From: Actinomycetota bacterium
Lineage (GTDB): Bacteria; Actinomycetota; Actinomycetes; S36-B12; UBA10799
Reading direction: 5' to 3'
Length of the DNA stretch: 64,000 nucleotides
Assembly: GCA_020636995.1 (NCBI GenBank)
Contig: JACJWU010000007.1
Location: forward strand, 28,928 to 92,927
Translations under genes and position numbers: made by a program
Part shown: in pieces, positions 10,494 to 18,102 of the stretch
Numbering within the stretch: position 1 is the stretch's first letter
Layout of the letters: every line of letters begins with the position of its first letter
The notes under the pieces: generated by a model
Told to the model about the DNA's origin: nothing
Database searches by the model: none
Seen by the model: only the letters and a program-made list of their open reading frames with translations

Positions 10494-11594
10494 GTGAGCA
10501 TCGTCGTCGTCGGCGGGTATGGCAACGCCGGGCGGCGGATTGTCGAGTTGCTCCTGCGGCACACGGATCGCCAGGTCGTAGTGACCGGCCGCCGCCTCGA
10601 CCGGGCGCGAGCCCTCGTCGAAACCCTCGCTGACTCCCGCGCCACAGCCGCCCAGGCGGATGCCACCGACCCGCGGACTCTCGCCCCCTTGCTGGAGGCC
10701 GCCGAGATCCTCATCGTCGCAGCCGGGACCTCCACCTCATGGCGCACGACGGCCCGCGCGGCACTTGACGCCGGCTGCCATCAGCTCGACATCCAGATCG
10801 GGTCGGCGAAGAACGCCGGTCTGCGTGCGCTTGACCCGTCGGCGCGCGAGGCCGGGGTGACCATCCTGACCGACTGCGGATTCCACCCAGGAGTCCCAGC
10901 GGCGATGGTGCGCCAGGTGGACTCCGGACGCGGACTCGCGACAGCGATTGTGAGCAGCTGGATCGCGGTGGATTGGGCGGGACTGGGCGAATTCGCCGAC
11001 AGCACGATCGACGAGATGCTGCAGGAGTTCGCCGACTACCGCTATGAGGCAATGGTCGAAGGAGAGTGGATCGCGCCGCGCGGAATGCGCACCGCCGACT
11101 TCCCGCCCGACATCGGAGAACGCAAAGTCGCCGCGATGGGACTCGACGAGATGCACGAGGTGGCCGCCACCCTCCCCGACCTGCGCACCACAGGGTTCTA
11201 CGTGGGCGGCTTCCCGCCCGCGGTGAACTACGGGGTCATCCCCGTGGTCTACGCGGGCATGCGAGTCGCGCCCAGGCAACTGGCCGGCCCGCTCGGACGG
11301 CTGCTTAACCGGAGCTTGAGGCGATTCAGCAAGCCCCCCTTCACGACGGTCCTGCAGGTCGACGGTGCGTGCGCCGACGCACCCGTGCGTCCCTTGATGC
11401 GATTGCGCCATCAGGACGCCTATCTGCTGACAGCGGCCCCAGTTGTCGCGGCCGTCCGCCAGGTCCTGGACACTCCCGCCCGACCCGGCGTGCACCTGCA
11501 GGCCATGTACGTCGAACCGGCGGCTTTCTTCGACGACCTCGCCGCCATGGGCGTGCACGTGTGGACGGCGCCGTACGATCCGTCCGGTCGGTGA
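10494..11594 (+). CDS. Saccharopine dehydrogenase-like NAD(P)-binding protein
   Basis: 366 residues, GTG start. The N-terminus is a Rossmann fold with VVVGGYGNAGRRIVELLL and an Arg-containing second strand (VVVTGRRLDRARAL), suggesting NADP(H). The order strand-loop-'AAEILIVAAGTST' and the later 'DCGFHPGVPAAMVR' match the saccharopine dehydrogenase/trans-acting enoyl reductase-like superfamily. It stands alone between a hairpin and a TPR gene, so the substrate is not indicated. Confidence 0.8.
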   Translation: MSIVVVGGYGNAGRRIVELLLRHTDRQVVVTGRRLDRARALVETLADSRATAAQADATDPRTLAPLLEAAEILIVAAGTSTSWRTTARAALDAGCHQLDIQIGSAKNAGLRALDPSAREAGVTILTDCGFHPGVPAAMVRQVDSGRGLATAIVSSWIAVDWAGLGEFADSTIDEMLQEFADYRYEAMVEGEWIAPRGMRTADFPPDIGERKVAAMGLDEMHEVAATLPDLRTTGFYVGGFPPAVNYGVIPVVYAGMRVAPRQLAGPLGRLLNRSLRRFSKPPFTTVLQVDGACADAPVRPLMRLRHQDAYLLTAAPVVAAVRQVLDTPARPGVHLQAMYVEPAAFFDDLAAMGVHVWTAPYDPSGR

Positions 11595-11650
11595 TGAGGG
11601 CGTGTAGCAAGGCAATGCCGCCGTCCGCACGACTCTGCCACGATGTGTCG

Positions 11651-12052
11651 ATGAACCGCGACCGACTCAGTGCCGCAGAACATGCGCAGCGCGCCTTCGC
11701 CCACGACCGCGCCGGAGAGGAGCGCTTGGCGGTGTCGCACTACCGCGCCGCCTTGTCGGGCCACCTCGAGCCATCCCTGCGGCGCGAGTGCTTGTTGGGG
11801 CTCGGCAGCACGTTGCGAACCATTGGAGAGTATGAGCAGGCGCACGCGACCCTCACCCAAGGCAGGCAAGAGTTCCCCGCCGCGGACGAGTTCCCGGTGT
11901 TCCTGGCGATGACCTGTTACAACCTCGGGCAACACCATGAGGCGATGCGTCTGCTCCTGACCAGCCTCGCGGACACCACAGGGAGCACGGACCTGCGAGC
12001 CTACGACCGGGCGATCCGCCTGTACGCCGGGGACCTCGAACGCCAGTGGTAG
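11651..12052 (+). CDS. Tetratricopeptide-repeat protein
   Basis: 133 residues, all helical in appearance. Repeats of the TPR type are visible: AAEHAQRAFAHDRAGEERLA, ECLLGLGSTLRTIGEYEQA and FLAMTCYNLGQHHEAMRLLL, resembling the small TPR_5-type proteins of actinobacteria. ATG 11651 starts just before the first helix; an upstream ATG at 11594 would add a 19-residue tail with no repeat character. Role unknown; TPRs mediate protein contacts. Confidence 0.7.
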   Translation: MNRDRLSAAEHAQRAFAHDRAGEERLAVSHYRAALSGHLEPSLRRECLLGLGSTLRTIGEYEQAHATLTQGRQEFPAADEFPVFLAMTCYNLGQHHEAMRLLLTSLADTTGSTDLRAYDRAIRLYAGDLERQW

Positions 12053-12059
12053 AAGATCG

Positions 12060-12239
12060 GTGCTGGCCCGTCAACTACACGGAGTATGGATCGTGGCCTT
12101 CCGGAACGCCCGCTGCCACTCCTGGTACTGGCGGGATGAGCCCCAATGGCTACAAGTGGAGCCGATACCCAAGAAAGGCGCAGGGCCAACGGGACCTGTC
12201 TGGACGTTGCAGGCTATTGCGCTGGGGTCACAGCCGTGA
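12060..12239 (+). CDS. Possible 59-residue protein
   Basis: A GTG-initiated ORF begins 8 bases after the TPR gene stop. Its product has protein-like composition (RCHSWYWRDEPQWLQVEPIP, then VWTLQAIALG), with four Trp residues. No clear ribosome binding site and no recognised family. It may be a small gene coupled to the TPR gene or the tail of a decayed gene. Confidence 0.28.
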   Translation: MLARQLHGVWIVAFRNARCHSWYWRDEPQWLQVEPIPKKGAGPTGPVWTLQAIALGSQP

Positions 12240-12300
12240 AGGTGACCCAGGGGCATGGCGGTGACTCCCACACTGCTTGCCGCTGCGACATCGGCGCGCC

Positions 12301-13950
12301 TCAGCGCCCGAGAGTCGGGCGGGGAACGTCGATCCGGAAGCGGCGGCCGGCGACCACACGGTAGGCACGGATCGCTGAGCGGTGCTTCGGTGACCACCGC
12401 GAGTAGTCGACCAGCAGAACACCGTTGCCCGGCAGGCTCGTCTTGATGGTTGTCGTCAAGGTCCCCGCCTTGCCCCCGCGGTAGAACTCCAGGCTCGCCG
12501 TCGCCTTCGCTTCGGCCGGCTTGCGATCGCTCGGGAACACGGTCACGACGTCCTTTCGCCGATCAACCCTCCCTCCGACGGCCTTCGTCGTGGCCGAGGA
12601 TGCCTTCGCCTTGACCTCCACGATCTTGTTGTCGGCGTTGTCGAGGAAGTCCAACTCCCCGGACTTGCCCGACGCGGCGGCCGCGCCGCGGTACAGGACC
12701 GAACCTCGCCGAGCATTGACGGTCAGGACCGCCTTCTGCCCCGCAGGGATGGTGATGCCCTTCATTCCCAACTGGTAGGCGCCGGTGATGGTGGACAGGT
12801 CGAAACTGGCCCGCTTCTTGCGGTTGCTCTTGACGTGGACCTGGAACGGTTTGCCCGTGGGCAGCACGAATGTCGGGGGAAGGTCCTTGGTGCCCGGCCG
12901 GATGACTTTCAGCCGCGGGAACTTCTCACCGTTGAGCTTCGTCACACGGGTCGACAAGTGGGTCGCCGTGGATTGGATCTGATAGTCGAATGACACCTGG
13001 GTCGTCTTCGACCGCGGGCAGAAGGGACAGGGCTGCCGACCCGACACCGCGTCGACCGGGATGAGTTGCTGTGACCAGATGGAGTCGTCGTTGACCGGGT
13101 TGTCGGGATGTTCGGGGTCTGAGACGAAGTTGTACGAGACAGTACCGGCGACCGTGTTGACACGGATCACCCGTTGCATATCGGGGTAGTTGTTGTCGTA
13201 GATGGCGATGTCGTACTCACCGTTTCCCGCGTCATGCAACGCATATGGGGTGACGGCATGACCACCCGCCCCGAAGATCCCGAGGATGTACCCGGCGGAA
13301 CCGGGCCGAAGCCCTGCCCGCAACTGCTCCACGAGTTGCACCGCTGAGACGTCGTACTGCTTGATCCTCAGGTACTGCGCGGAGAAGATCTTGGCGATCT
13401 CCTTCTGGATGGGCGCACGGAACTCCACGTCGTATGGGGAGGTCGCCGCGGCCTGGTAGTCCGCGGGTGAGACCGAGCCGTCGAACATCATGCTGGCCAC
13501 GCCTGCCATGCCGAAGCAGTGACCCTGCGTGTCCATGTCCTCGTTGATTTGGTCGCGCCATTTCTTGCCCGCCACCGTCAATCGGCACGACCCCGACGCA
13601 TTGTTCCCGATGCACACCTTCGGGCCCATCAACTCCCGGATGGTGGATGCGACCAGGTTGGGCGCACCCCGCTTCGGCACCCCATACACACTCGAGTTCT
13701 TGACGTCTGGAACCGACCAGTTGAAGAAACTGAACCCATTGTCGTAGGGCCTGAATCCGCTGTCCGCGATGATCGGACCCCGAGCCGTCGACCAGTCCTG
13801 GAACTGCTGCTGCGCCCTGAACCCGGCGACGTACTGCGCCCACGCCTGCGGATCAGCGGCCGGTGGCACATTCTGTCCGTCATCGGCGGGAGCAGGGCCA
13901 ACGGCGACAGCGGTCGCCGCCAGTGTCGTGGCTACCACCGCCAGAATCAT
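12301..13950 (-). CDS. Secreted protein with a papain-fold-like Cys/His/Asp arrangement
   Basis: 549 residues. Residues 1-22 form a hydrophobic signal peptide. Spaced like the catalytic residues of papain-fold or transglutaminase-fold enzymes are GHCFGMAG (Cys145), GAGGHAVTPYAL (His231) and AIYDNNYP (Asp252/Asn253). Further cysteines occur at KVCIG/SCRL and in a CPFCP motif. The last ~200 residues look like beta-sandwich domains. I infer an exported cysteine peptidase-like or amidase-like enzyme; no specific family is recognised and the substrate is unknown. Its start codon lies back-to-back with a decayed membrane-protein gene on the other strand. Confidence 0.7.
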   Translation of the reverse strand: MILAVVATTLAATAVAVGPAPADDGQNVPPAADPQAWAQYVAGFRAQQQFQDWSTARGPIIADSGFRPYDNGFSFFNWSVPDVKNSSVYGVPKRGAPNLVASTIRELMGPKVCIGNNASGSCRLTVAGKKWRDQINEDMDTQGHCFGMAGVASMMFDGSVSPADYQAAATSPYDVEFRAPIQKEIAKIFSAQYLRIKQYDVSAVQLVEQLRAGLRPGSAGYILGIFGAGGHAVTPYALHDAGNGEYDIAIYDNNYPDMQRVIRVNTVAGTVSYNFVSDPEHPDNPVNDDSIWSQQLIPVDAVSGRQPCPFCPRSKTTQVSFDYQIQSTATHLSTRVTKLNGEKFPRLKVIRPGTKDLPPTFVLPTGKPFQVHVKSNRKKRASFDLSTITGAYQLGMKGITIPAGQKAVLTVNARRGSVLYRGAAAASGKSGELDFLDNADNKIVEVKAKASSATTKAVGGRVDRRKDVVTVFPSDRKPAEAKATASLEFYRGGKAGTLTTTIKTSLPGNGVLLVDYSRWSPKHRSAIRAYRVVAGRRFRIDVPRPTLGR

Positions 13951-14150
13951 GGAGGCATGGTCGCACCGACGAGGCTCTCGTCTCGCGTGGACCGCGGCGA
14001 CGGGCCGCGCGGGCCTGGTCTCGGCCTGGCTGGTTCTGCCGGTGACACTGGCCGCCCGTCGGTTCTGTGGCCCTTCCCGATGCGCCCAGTTACATCCAGG
14101 CCCTGCTCGGACTGGCCTTCATCGTGCCCATGGGATTGATCGCCGCGTGA
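13949..14150 (+). pseudogene. Remnant of a small membrane protein gene, frameshifted
   Basis: Frame from ATG 13949 gives a hydrophobic segment (GRAGLVSAWLVLPVTLAA) and then degenerates into Arg/Pro/His-rich sequence. From 14079 a different frame gives DAPSYIQALLGLAFIVPMGL ending in a TGA at 14148-14150, again a membrane helix. Joining the two needs one frameshift at ~14055-14078. The split hydrophobic pattern suggests a decayed or mis-sequenced membrane protein; the family is unknown. Nothing else is seen between 13951 and 14341. Confidence 0.35.
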
Positions 14151-14341
14151 ATGGCAGCACCTTCTGCTCGCTTATCGCGGCGGGCCCCGGGCAGAAGTGG
14201 ACCATCGTCTTCAGAGGCCCGCGTTCCGCAGTCATGTTTCGGGTTCACAAACCGGGGCGGCGTTCCCCTTCCAAGGCGCCGTCAACCCCGTGGGGCGGGG
14301 GATCGCATCCCTCTGGGCGTAGCCCGACCTGATTCGAATAC

Positions 14342-14776
14342 TCAGCCGATCTGCTCTGCAAGGGCCACGACGATCCCAGCCGGCCCGCGCAGGTAGCACA
14401 GGCGGTAGACCCCCTCGTAGTCCACGATGTCGCCCAGCAATTCGGCACCATGAGCGCGCAGTCTGGACACGACATCGTCGATGTCGTCGACGGCGAACAT
14501 GACGCGGTGCAGCCCGAGGGTGTTGGGCGAAGGGTTCTCTCCGGCGGACAGAGGCGCAGGTGCGTGGTACTTGGTGAGTTCTACTCTGCCGTGGCCGTCG
14601 GGGGTGCGCATCAGGACGATGTCGCTGCGGATGCCGTCGAGTCCCACCGTCCGATCCGCCCACGGCCCTTGGATGGCTGCGGCGCCCTCGTGCTGCAAAC
14701 CGAGCTCGGCGAAGAACGCCACGGCCTCGTTCAGATCGTCGACGACTATCGCGACGTTGTCCATCCGGATCACCAT
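14342..14776 (-). CDS. VOC (glyoxalase/dioxygenase superfamily) protein
   Basis: 144 residues with two beta-alpha-beta-beta-beta modules: the first opens MDNVAIVVDDLNEAVAFFAELGL, the second GLHRVMFAVDDIDDVVSRLRAHG and ends CYLRGPAGIVVALAEQIG. His at the second-module start and the penultimate Glu are candidate metal ligands. Such proteins range from lyases to dioxygenases and drug-binding proteins, so no reaction is assigned. ATG 14764 is an alternative start. Confidence 0.85.
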   Translation of the reverse strand: MVIRMDNVAIVVDDLNEAVAFFAELGLQHEGAAAIQGPWADRTVGLDGIRSDIVLMRTPDGHGRVELTKYHAPAPLSAGENPSPNTLGLHRVMFAVDDIDDVVSRLRAHGAELLGDIVDYEGVYRLCYLRGPAGIVVALAEQIG

Positions 14777-14980
14777 GACGGGTACGCTAACTGCCCCGTC
14801 CAGGGAGGTTGGTCACGCGGCTGCGGCTGATGGGTGGTCGTCCGCCTGGTGCTGGTTGGAGATCCAGCCCATCTGGCAAAGGCGGCGTGGCGGGCTTTCC
14901 CGGTGGAGTGCCGTTGTTCTGGGGAGGGTGCGGGCCTTTTGTGGACCCGTAGCGGGGCAGCTGCAGCATCTGCCTGGACG

Positions 14981-15095
14981 TCCGGTTAGAGATCGGCATC
15001 TTGGCTAGTCGGCGGCAGGTTGGTTAGAGTCCCACGGCCGTATACGACTAACCGGAGAGCCGTGTCTCTATCCAAGATGCCGATCTCTAACCGGA
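14981..15095. repeat. Palindromic repeat family 1, copy A
   Basis: The 24-base left arm (14981-15004, starting TCCGGTTAGAGATCGG) is perfectly complementary to the right arm 15072-15095. Between them lies a 67-base core with GTTGGTTAGAGTCCCACGGC. The reverse complement of the whole unit matches the cores at 57322-57395 and 63873-63945. To the right, 15100-15150 also matches the flank left of copy B (CCAGACAGG..TGGTCACG, inverted), so the related segment is longer than the palindrome. It fills the 14777-15170 gap, where no gene is seen. Confidence 0.85.
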
Positions 15096-15170
15096 ATGTG
15101 CGATGACCACCGCCCGGCCCGCCACCGTGACCAACCTGTCTGGGCAGAACAACTCACCGCCGGTCCAGCA

Positions 15171-15983
15171 CTAGGCCAGTGACACGAGTCCCGTGCGATC
15201 GTCCACCGGCAGGTCACCGACCGTCGTGACCGTGAGGTCGTGCGACATGGAGGCCACCACCGCGCTGGTGGGGGACACCAAAGCTGTGTCCGCCGCGTCC
15301 CGGCCGCTGGCAATCCGCACCAGGCTCTGCCGCGGGGCCAGGCGCGTGCCATCGAAAACGTTCCACACCCCGTCGACGGCGATCTCGAACACGGCGTGGA
15401 AGTCCATGGGGTCCAGCCCCGGTGCGTACACCGATGTGTACCGGGCGGGAACGCCTCGCGCACGGCAGAGGGCGATACCCAGGTGCGCGTAATCGCGGCA
15501 CACACCCTGCCGGGTGAGCAACGGGTGCAGGGCGTCGTCCTCGGCATCGGTGGCGCCGGGCACGTAGGACAGGGTCGAGTGCAACCATTCCTCCACGGCG
15601 AAGCCCATTTCCGACGGGCTGACAGACGCGAATTCCGCTGCGGCCAGCCCCGCGATGCGGTCCGACGGGCAGTAGCGACTCGGGCGCGTGTACACGAGTT
15701 CATCCAGCGGTGTCACGGGGTGGGCGTCGCCGGCCGTCAGATCGACCTCGGCGGTGTAGGACAGTGAGAGTGTGCCGGCAGGGGCGTCGATGATCTGCAC
15801 GCGTCCCCCGTCGGTGGAAAGTTCACGCACGTCGAGCTCGTTGCCGTGCCCGTCCCTGCAGCCCATCGTCTCCTGGACACCCGGCCGCGAGACTGCCACG
15901 GAGGTTGCGAGTTCGCCACCCCCCTCCAAGTCGATCTCCATGGAAGCGTCGACCCGCGCGCGGGCGGGGTTGTCCAGGCTCAT
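15171..15983 (-). CDS. Transglutaminase-like (cysteine protease-fold) protein
   Basis: 270 residues. The N-terminal ~110 residues resemble the beta-rich N-domain of this family. The catalytic triad is seen as Cys in RQGVCRDYAHLGIALCR, His in PMDFHAVFEIAVDGVW and Asp in NVFDGTRLAP. The sequence 'RSLGIPARYTS'-like segment here reads RARGVPARYTSVYAP, typical of the domain. There is no signal peptide, so it is probably cytoplasmic. Bacterial members act as peptidases or amidases; the substrate is unknown. Confidence 0.88.
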   Translation of the reverse strand: MSLDNPARARVDASMEIDLEGGGELATSVAVSRPGVQETMGCRDGHGNELDVRELSTDGGRVQIIDAPAGTLSLSYTAEVDLTAGDAHPVTPLDELVYTRPSRYCPSDRIAGLAAAEFASVSPSEMGFAVEEWLHSTLSYVPGATDAEDDALHPLLTRQGVCRDYAHLGIALCRARGVPARYTSVYAPGLDPMDFHAVFEIAVDGVWNVFDGTRLAPRQSLVRIASGRDAADTALVSPTSAVVASMSHDLTVTTVGDLPVDDRTGLVSLA

Positions 15984-16430
15984 GCGGATTCCACCTTCTC
16001 TCTGTCACGGCGCTCCGATGGGGTCGCCGCGTGGCGTTCATCAGGCTTGGCCGAAGGTAGCACCGTCTCGGACGAGCGCGTGCGGCCCGTTCGATGAACA
16101 GTTCCTCGGGACTCGCACGGTGGCCCTTGCCAGACGGAGACCACCTGCTCCGCAGCAAGCTCCTCGGCGGTCGCCAGCGAAGGCTGAGTGCGCACGTGCG
16201 GCGGCAGCCCGCGATCCATCTACCGGAGGAGACACATCGAGCTCGAGGCGCTCCGGGCAGACCCTAGCGTCAACGATCCGTTTGCCCCGTGGTGCCTGCC
16301 GGGTTCACCCCGGGTCCATGGCCATGCAGGCCGCCCACACCGGCGGCCTGAGCGGACGTCCTGTGGCGCCTCACACAGAACCTGTTGCTATACAATGAAA
16401 TCCACATTCATACAACGAGGGGCCTCATCC
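15984..16430. other. Gene-free stretch upstream of vapBC
   Basis: About 450 bases between the transglutaminase-like gene start and vapB. I see no credible gene. The last ~55 bases drop sharply in GC (ATACAATGAAATCCACATTC) and probably hold the vapBC promoter and operator; the remainder shows no repeat or hairpin that I can defend. Confidence 0.5.
16387..16421 (+). promoter_or_regulatory. AT-rich promoter/operator region of vapBC
   Basis: Contains TATACAAT (a reasonable -10) and imperfect inverted sequences TTGcTATacaATGAA and TTCATACAAC within ~35 bases of the vapB ATG. VapBC operons are usually autorepressed through such inverted sites; binding here is inferred. Confidence 0.4.
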
Positions 16431-16682
16431 ATGTCGACTGCTCACGTCATGAAGGTCTCGGCCAATGGCCAAGTCTCCATCCCAGCGGAGGTACGAGCGC
16501 GGTGGCATGCCGATAGCGTGATGGTGGTCGACTTGGGCGACCGCGTCGTAGTACGCCCCCTGCCACAAGATCCGATCGATGCACTCGTCGGCGCCTACCG
16601 GGACCGAGGGCCCTCCACCGACCGCGCCCGACGTGTGGCGAGGACCGAGGAGGCTGCACACGAGCGGCGCCGATCAAAGTGA
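16431..16682 (+). CDS. vapB: VapB-type AbrB-fold antitoxin
   Basis: 83 residues. The N-terminal 45 residues are an AbrB/SpoVT swapped-hairpin DNA-binding domain (VSANGQVSIPAEVRARWH ... VVDLGDRVVVRPLP). The C-terminal tail is charged and probably disordered, as in antitoxins that wrap their toxin. It overlaps vapC by 4 bases (GTGA). It should neutralise VapC and repress the operon through the AT-rich region just upstream. Confidence 0.88.
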   Translation: MSTAHVMKVSANGQVSIPAEVRARWHADSVMVVDLGDRVVVRPLPQDPIDALVGAYRDRGPSTDRARRVARTEEAAHERRRSK

Positions 16683-17134
16683 TCATCCTGGATGCGTACG
16701 CGGTACTGGCTCTGCTCAAGGGCGAGGCCGCAGCACCCGACGTGCGCGACATCTTGAAGGGTTCCGAGCCAGCCCGGTTGACGGGTGTCGGCGTGGCCGA
16801 GGTAATCGACCATCTCATCCGGCAGTGCAGAGTCGATGAAGAAGAAGCAACACTCGACCTCGCACAACTCGGTCTCCTCGACGCCGTGTCTGAGGATAAT
16901 GCGACGGCCATCCGGGCAGGCTTGTTGCGTGCCCGGCACTACCAACGACGACACCGACCGGTGAGCCTGGCCGACTGCTTCGTCGCCGCGACAGCACAGG
17001 TTCACTCCTCGCGGGTCGCCAGCTCCGACGCCCCGTTGCTGACCCTGTGCCATCAGGAGGGCATCGGCATAGTCGCCCTACCGGACAGCGGCGGACGTGT
17101 CTGGTCGCCGGACGCAGGTTCTGCGCCGGGCTGA
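16679..17134 (+). CDS. vapC: VapC PIN-domain ribonuclease toxin
   Basis: 151 residues, GTG start. Acidic PIN residues are all present: Asp5 in IILDAYAVLALL, Glu in GVGVAEVIDHL, Asp in VSLADCFVAATA and Asp in ASSDAPLL. In this family they bind Mg2+ and cut RNA, often tRNA. The gene is coupled to the upstream antitoxin. The C-terminal ~15 residues (VWSPDAGSAPG) extend past the domain. Confidence 0.9.
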   Translation: MIILDAYAVLALLKGEAAAPDVRDILKGSEPARLTGVGVAEVIDHLIRQCRVDEEEATLDLAQLGLLDAVSEDNATAIRAGLLRARHYQRRHRPVSLADCFVAATAQVHSSRVASSDAPLLTLCHQEGIGIVALPDSGGRVWSPDAGSAPG

Positions 17135-17190
17135 GGACACACCGTGGCAGGGCTAGACACTGACGAACGGGGCCGGCAGACAAGACCGAA

Positions 17191-17572
17191 GGTGGCGAGT
17201 CGGTCTGTAAGCCGGATTCTGTACCGGGTCTCCCCGGCGACGACCATCTGTCTGGGGCCACCGTCACCGGTGACCTCGATGCGGCCCACCCGCAGACATC
17301 GAGCGGGCAACTCGTCTGCGCAGGGACCGAAGTCCCCTCTTGGCCTTGCTCCGGACGGGGTTTACCCAGCCGCCGATGTCACCACCGGCGCTGGTGGTCT
17401 CTTACACCACCGTTTCACCCTTACCAGCCGAGGCTGGCGGTCTACTTTCTGTTGCACATGCCCGCGGGTCACCCCGGGTGGGCGTTACCCACCGTCCTGC
17501 CCTGTGGAGTCCGGACTTTCCTCGACCGCTCCCGAGGGAACGACCGCGGTCGCCCGACCGACTCGCCTCGAC
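17191..17572 (-). ncRNA. rnpB: RNase P RNA (bacterial type A)
   Basis: Read on the minus strand, the 5' half contains GAGGAAAGTCCGGACTCC and GGCAGGACGGTGGGTAACGC, and the 3' half contains ACAGAATCCGGCTTACAGAC, the universally conserved RNase P segments. The ends pair to form P1 (GGCGAGTCGGTC with GACCGACTCGCC). Length ~380 nt fits type A. This is the catalytic RNA that matures tRNA 5' ends. End positions are set from P1 and may be a few bases off. Confidence 0.95.
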
Positions 17573-17625
17573 AAGTGTAGGTCACAGGTGCACCGCGTCA
17601 TGCCCGTGAAGAAGGGCGCAGCGAT

Positions 17626-18081
17626 TCACCCCACCAGATCGGCCAGGACCCGATGCAGCATCTCGACCGCCTGGCGCTGCTCCCCCTCCGACAGCACGCT
17701 GAACCATTGCTCCACTTCCATGTGGTCGGACGGGTCGCGCTCGGCGAACACCGCACCCACCTTCGGTGTGACTCGCAGTCGTCGGACCCTCCTGTCATCG
17801 GGATCGACAGCCACGTCTAGCAGCCCCTTACGCTCAAGCGCGGACACGATCTGCCGGGCGTTCTGATGCGAGGAACCGAGGATCGCAGCGACCTCCCCTA
17901 GCGTGGGCGGGGCCGACGCTGCTTCGACGACTGAGAGAACAGCCGCTTGTTGGGTCGTCAGACCGATCGACGCCAGGCGCTGATCCATCCGCGTCCGCAG
18001 GTGAGCGGCGAGCCCGATGACCGCGCGAAACAGTTGCACCGAGGGCGTGGGCCCCAGCGCGGGGTTGAACTCCTGCGACAT
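17626..18081 (-). CDS. MarR-family transcriptional regulator
   Basis: 151 residues. The winged helix is clear: LTTQQAAVLSVVEAASAPPT, LGEVAAILGSSHQNARQIVS, LERKGLLDVAVDPDDRRVRRLRVTP, flanked by dimerisation helices. It diverges from a glycosyltransferase gene, and the two start codons are only ~20 bases apart with a perfect 14-base inverted repeat between them. It most likely represses both genes and responds to a small lipophilic ligand. Longer in-frame starts up to 18132 exist but would run into the neighbour gene. Confidence 0.88.
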   Translation of the reverse strand: MSQEFNPALGPTPSVQLFRAVIGLAAHLRTRMDQRLASIGLTTQQAAVLSVVEAASAPPTLGEVAAILGSSHQNARQIVSALERKGLLDVAVDPDDRRVRRLRVTPKVGAVFAERDPSDHMEVEQWFSVLSEGEQRQAVEMLHRVLADLVG

Positions 18082-18088
18082 ATGCAAT

Positions 18089-18102
18089 ATGTTACCTAAC
18101 AT
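18089..18102. promoter_or_regulatory. Palindromic operator between MarR and glycosyltransferase genes
   Basis: ATGTTACCTAACAT: perfect 6-base arms around CC. It covers the ATG codons at 18089 and 18101 of the glycosyltransferase and lies just upstream of the MarR start at 18081. No Shine-Dalgarno is seen for either gene, so both mRNAs may be leaderless. Its symmetry and position fit a MarR dimer site. Confidence 0.65.

Noticed and set aside
14236..14341. Possible tRNA-like or T-arm sequence (GATTCGAATAC)
   Set aside because: TTCGAAT is present but no T stem, anticodon stem or acceptor pairing can be drawn around it.
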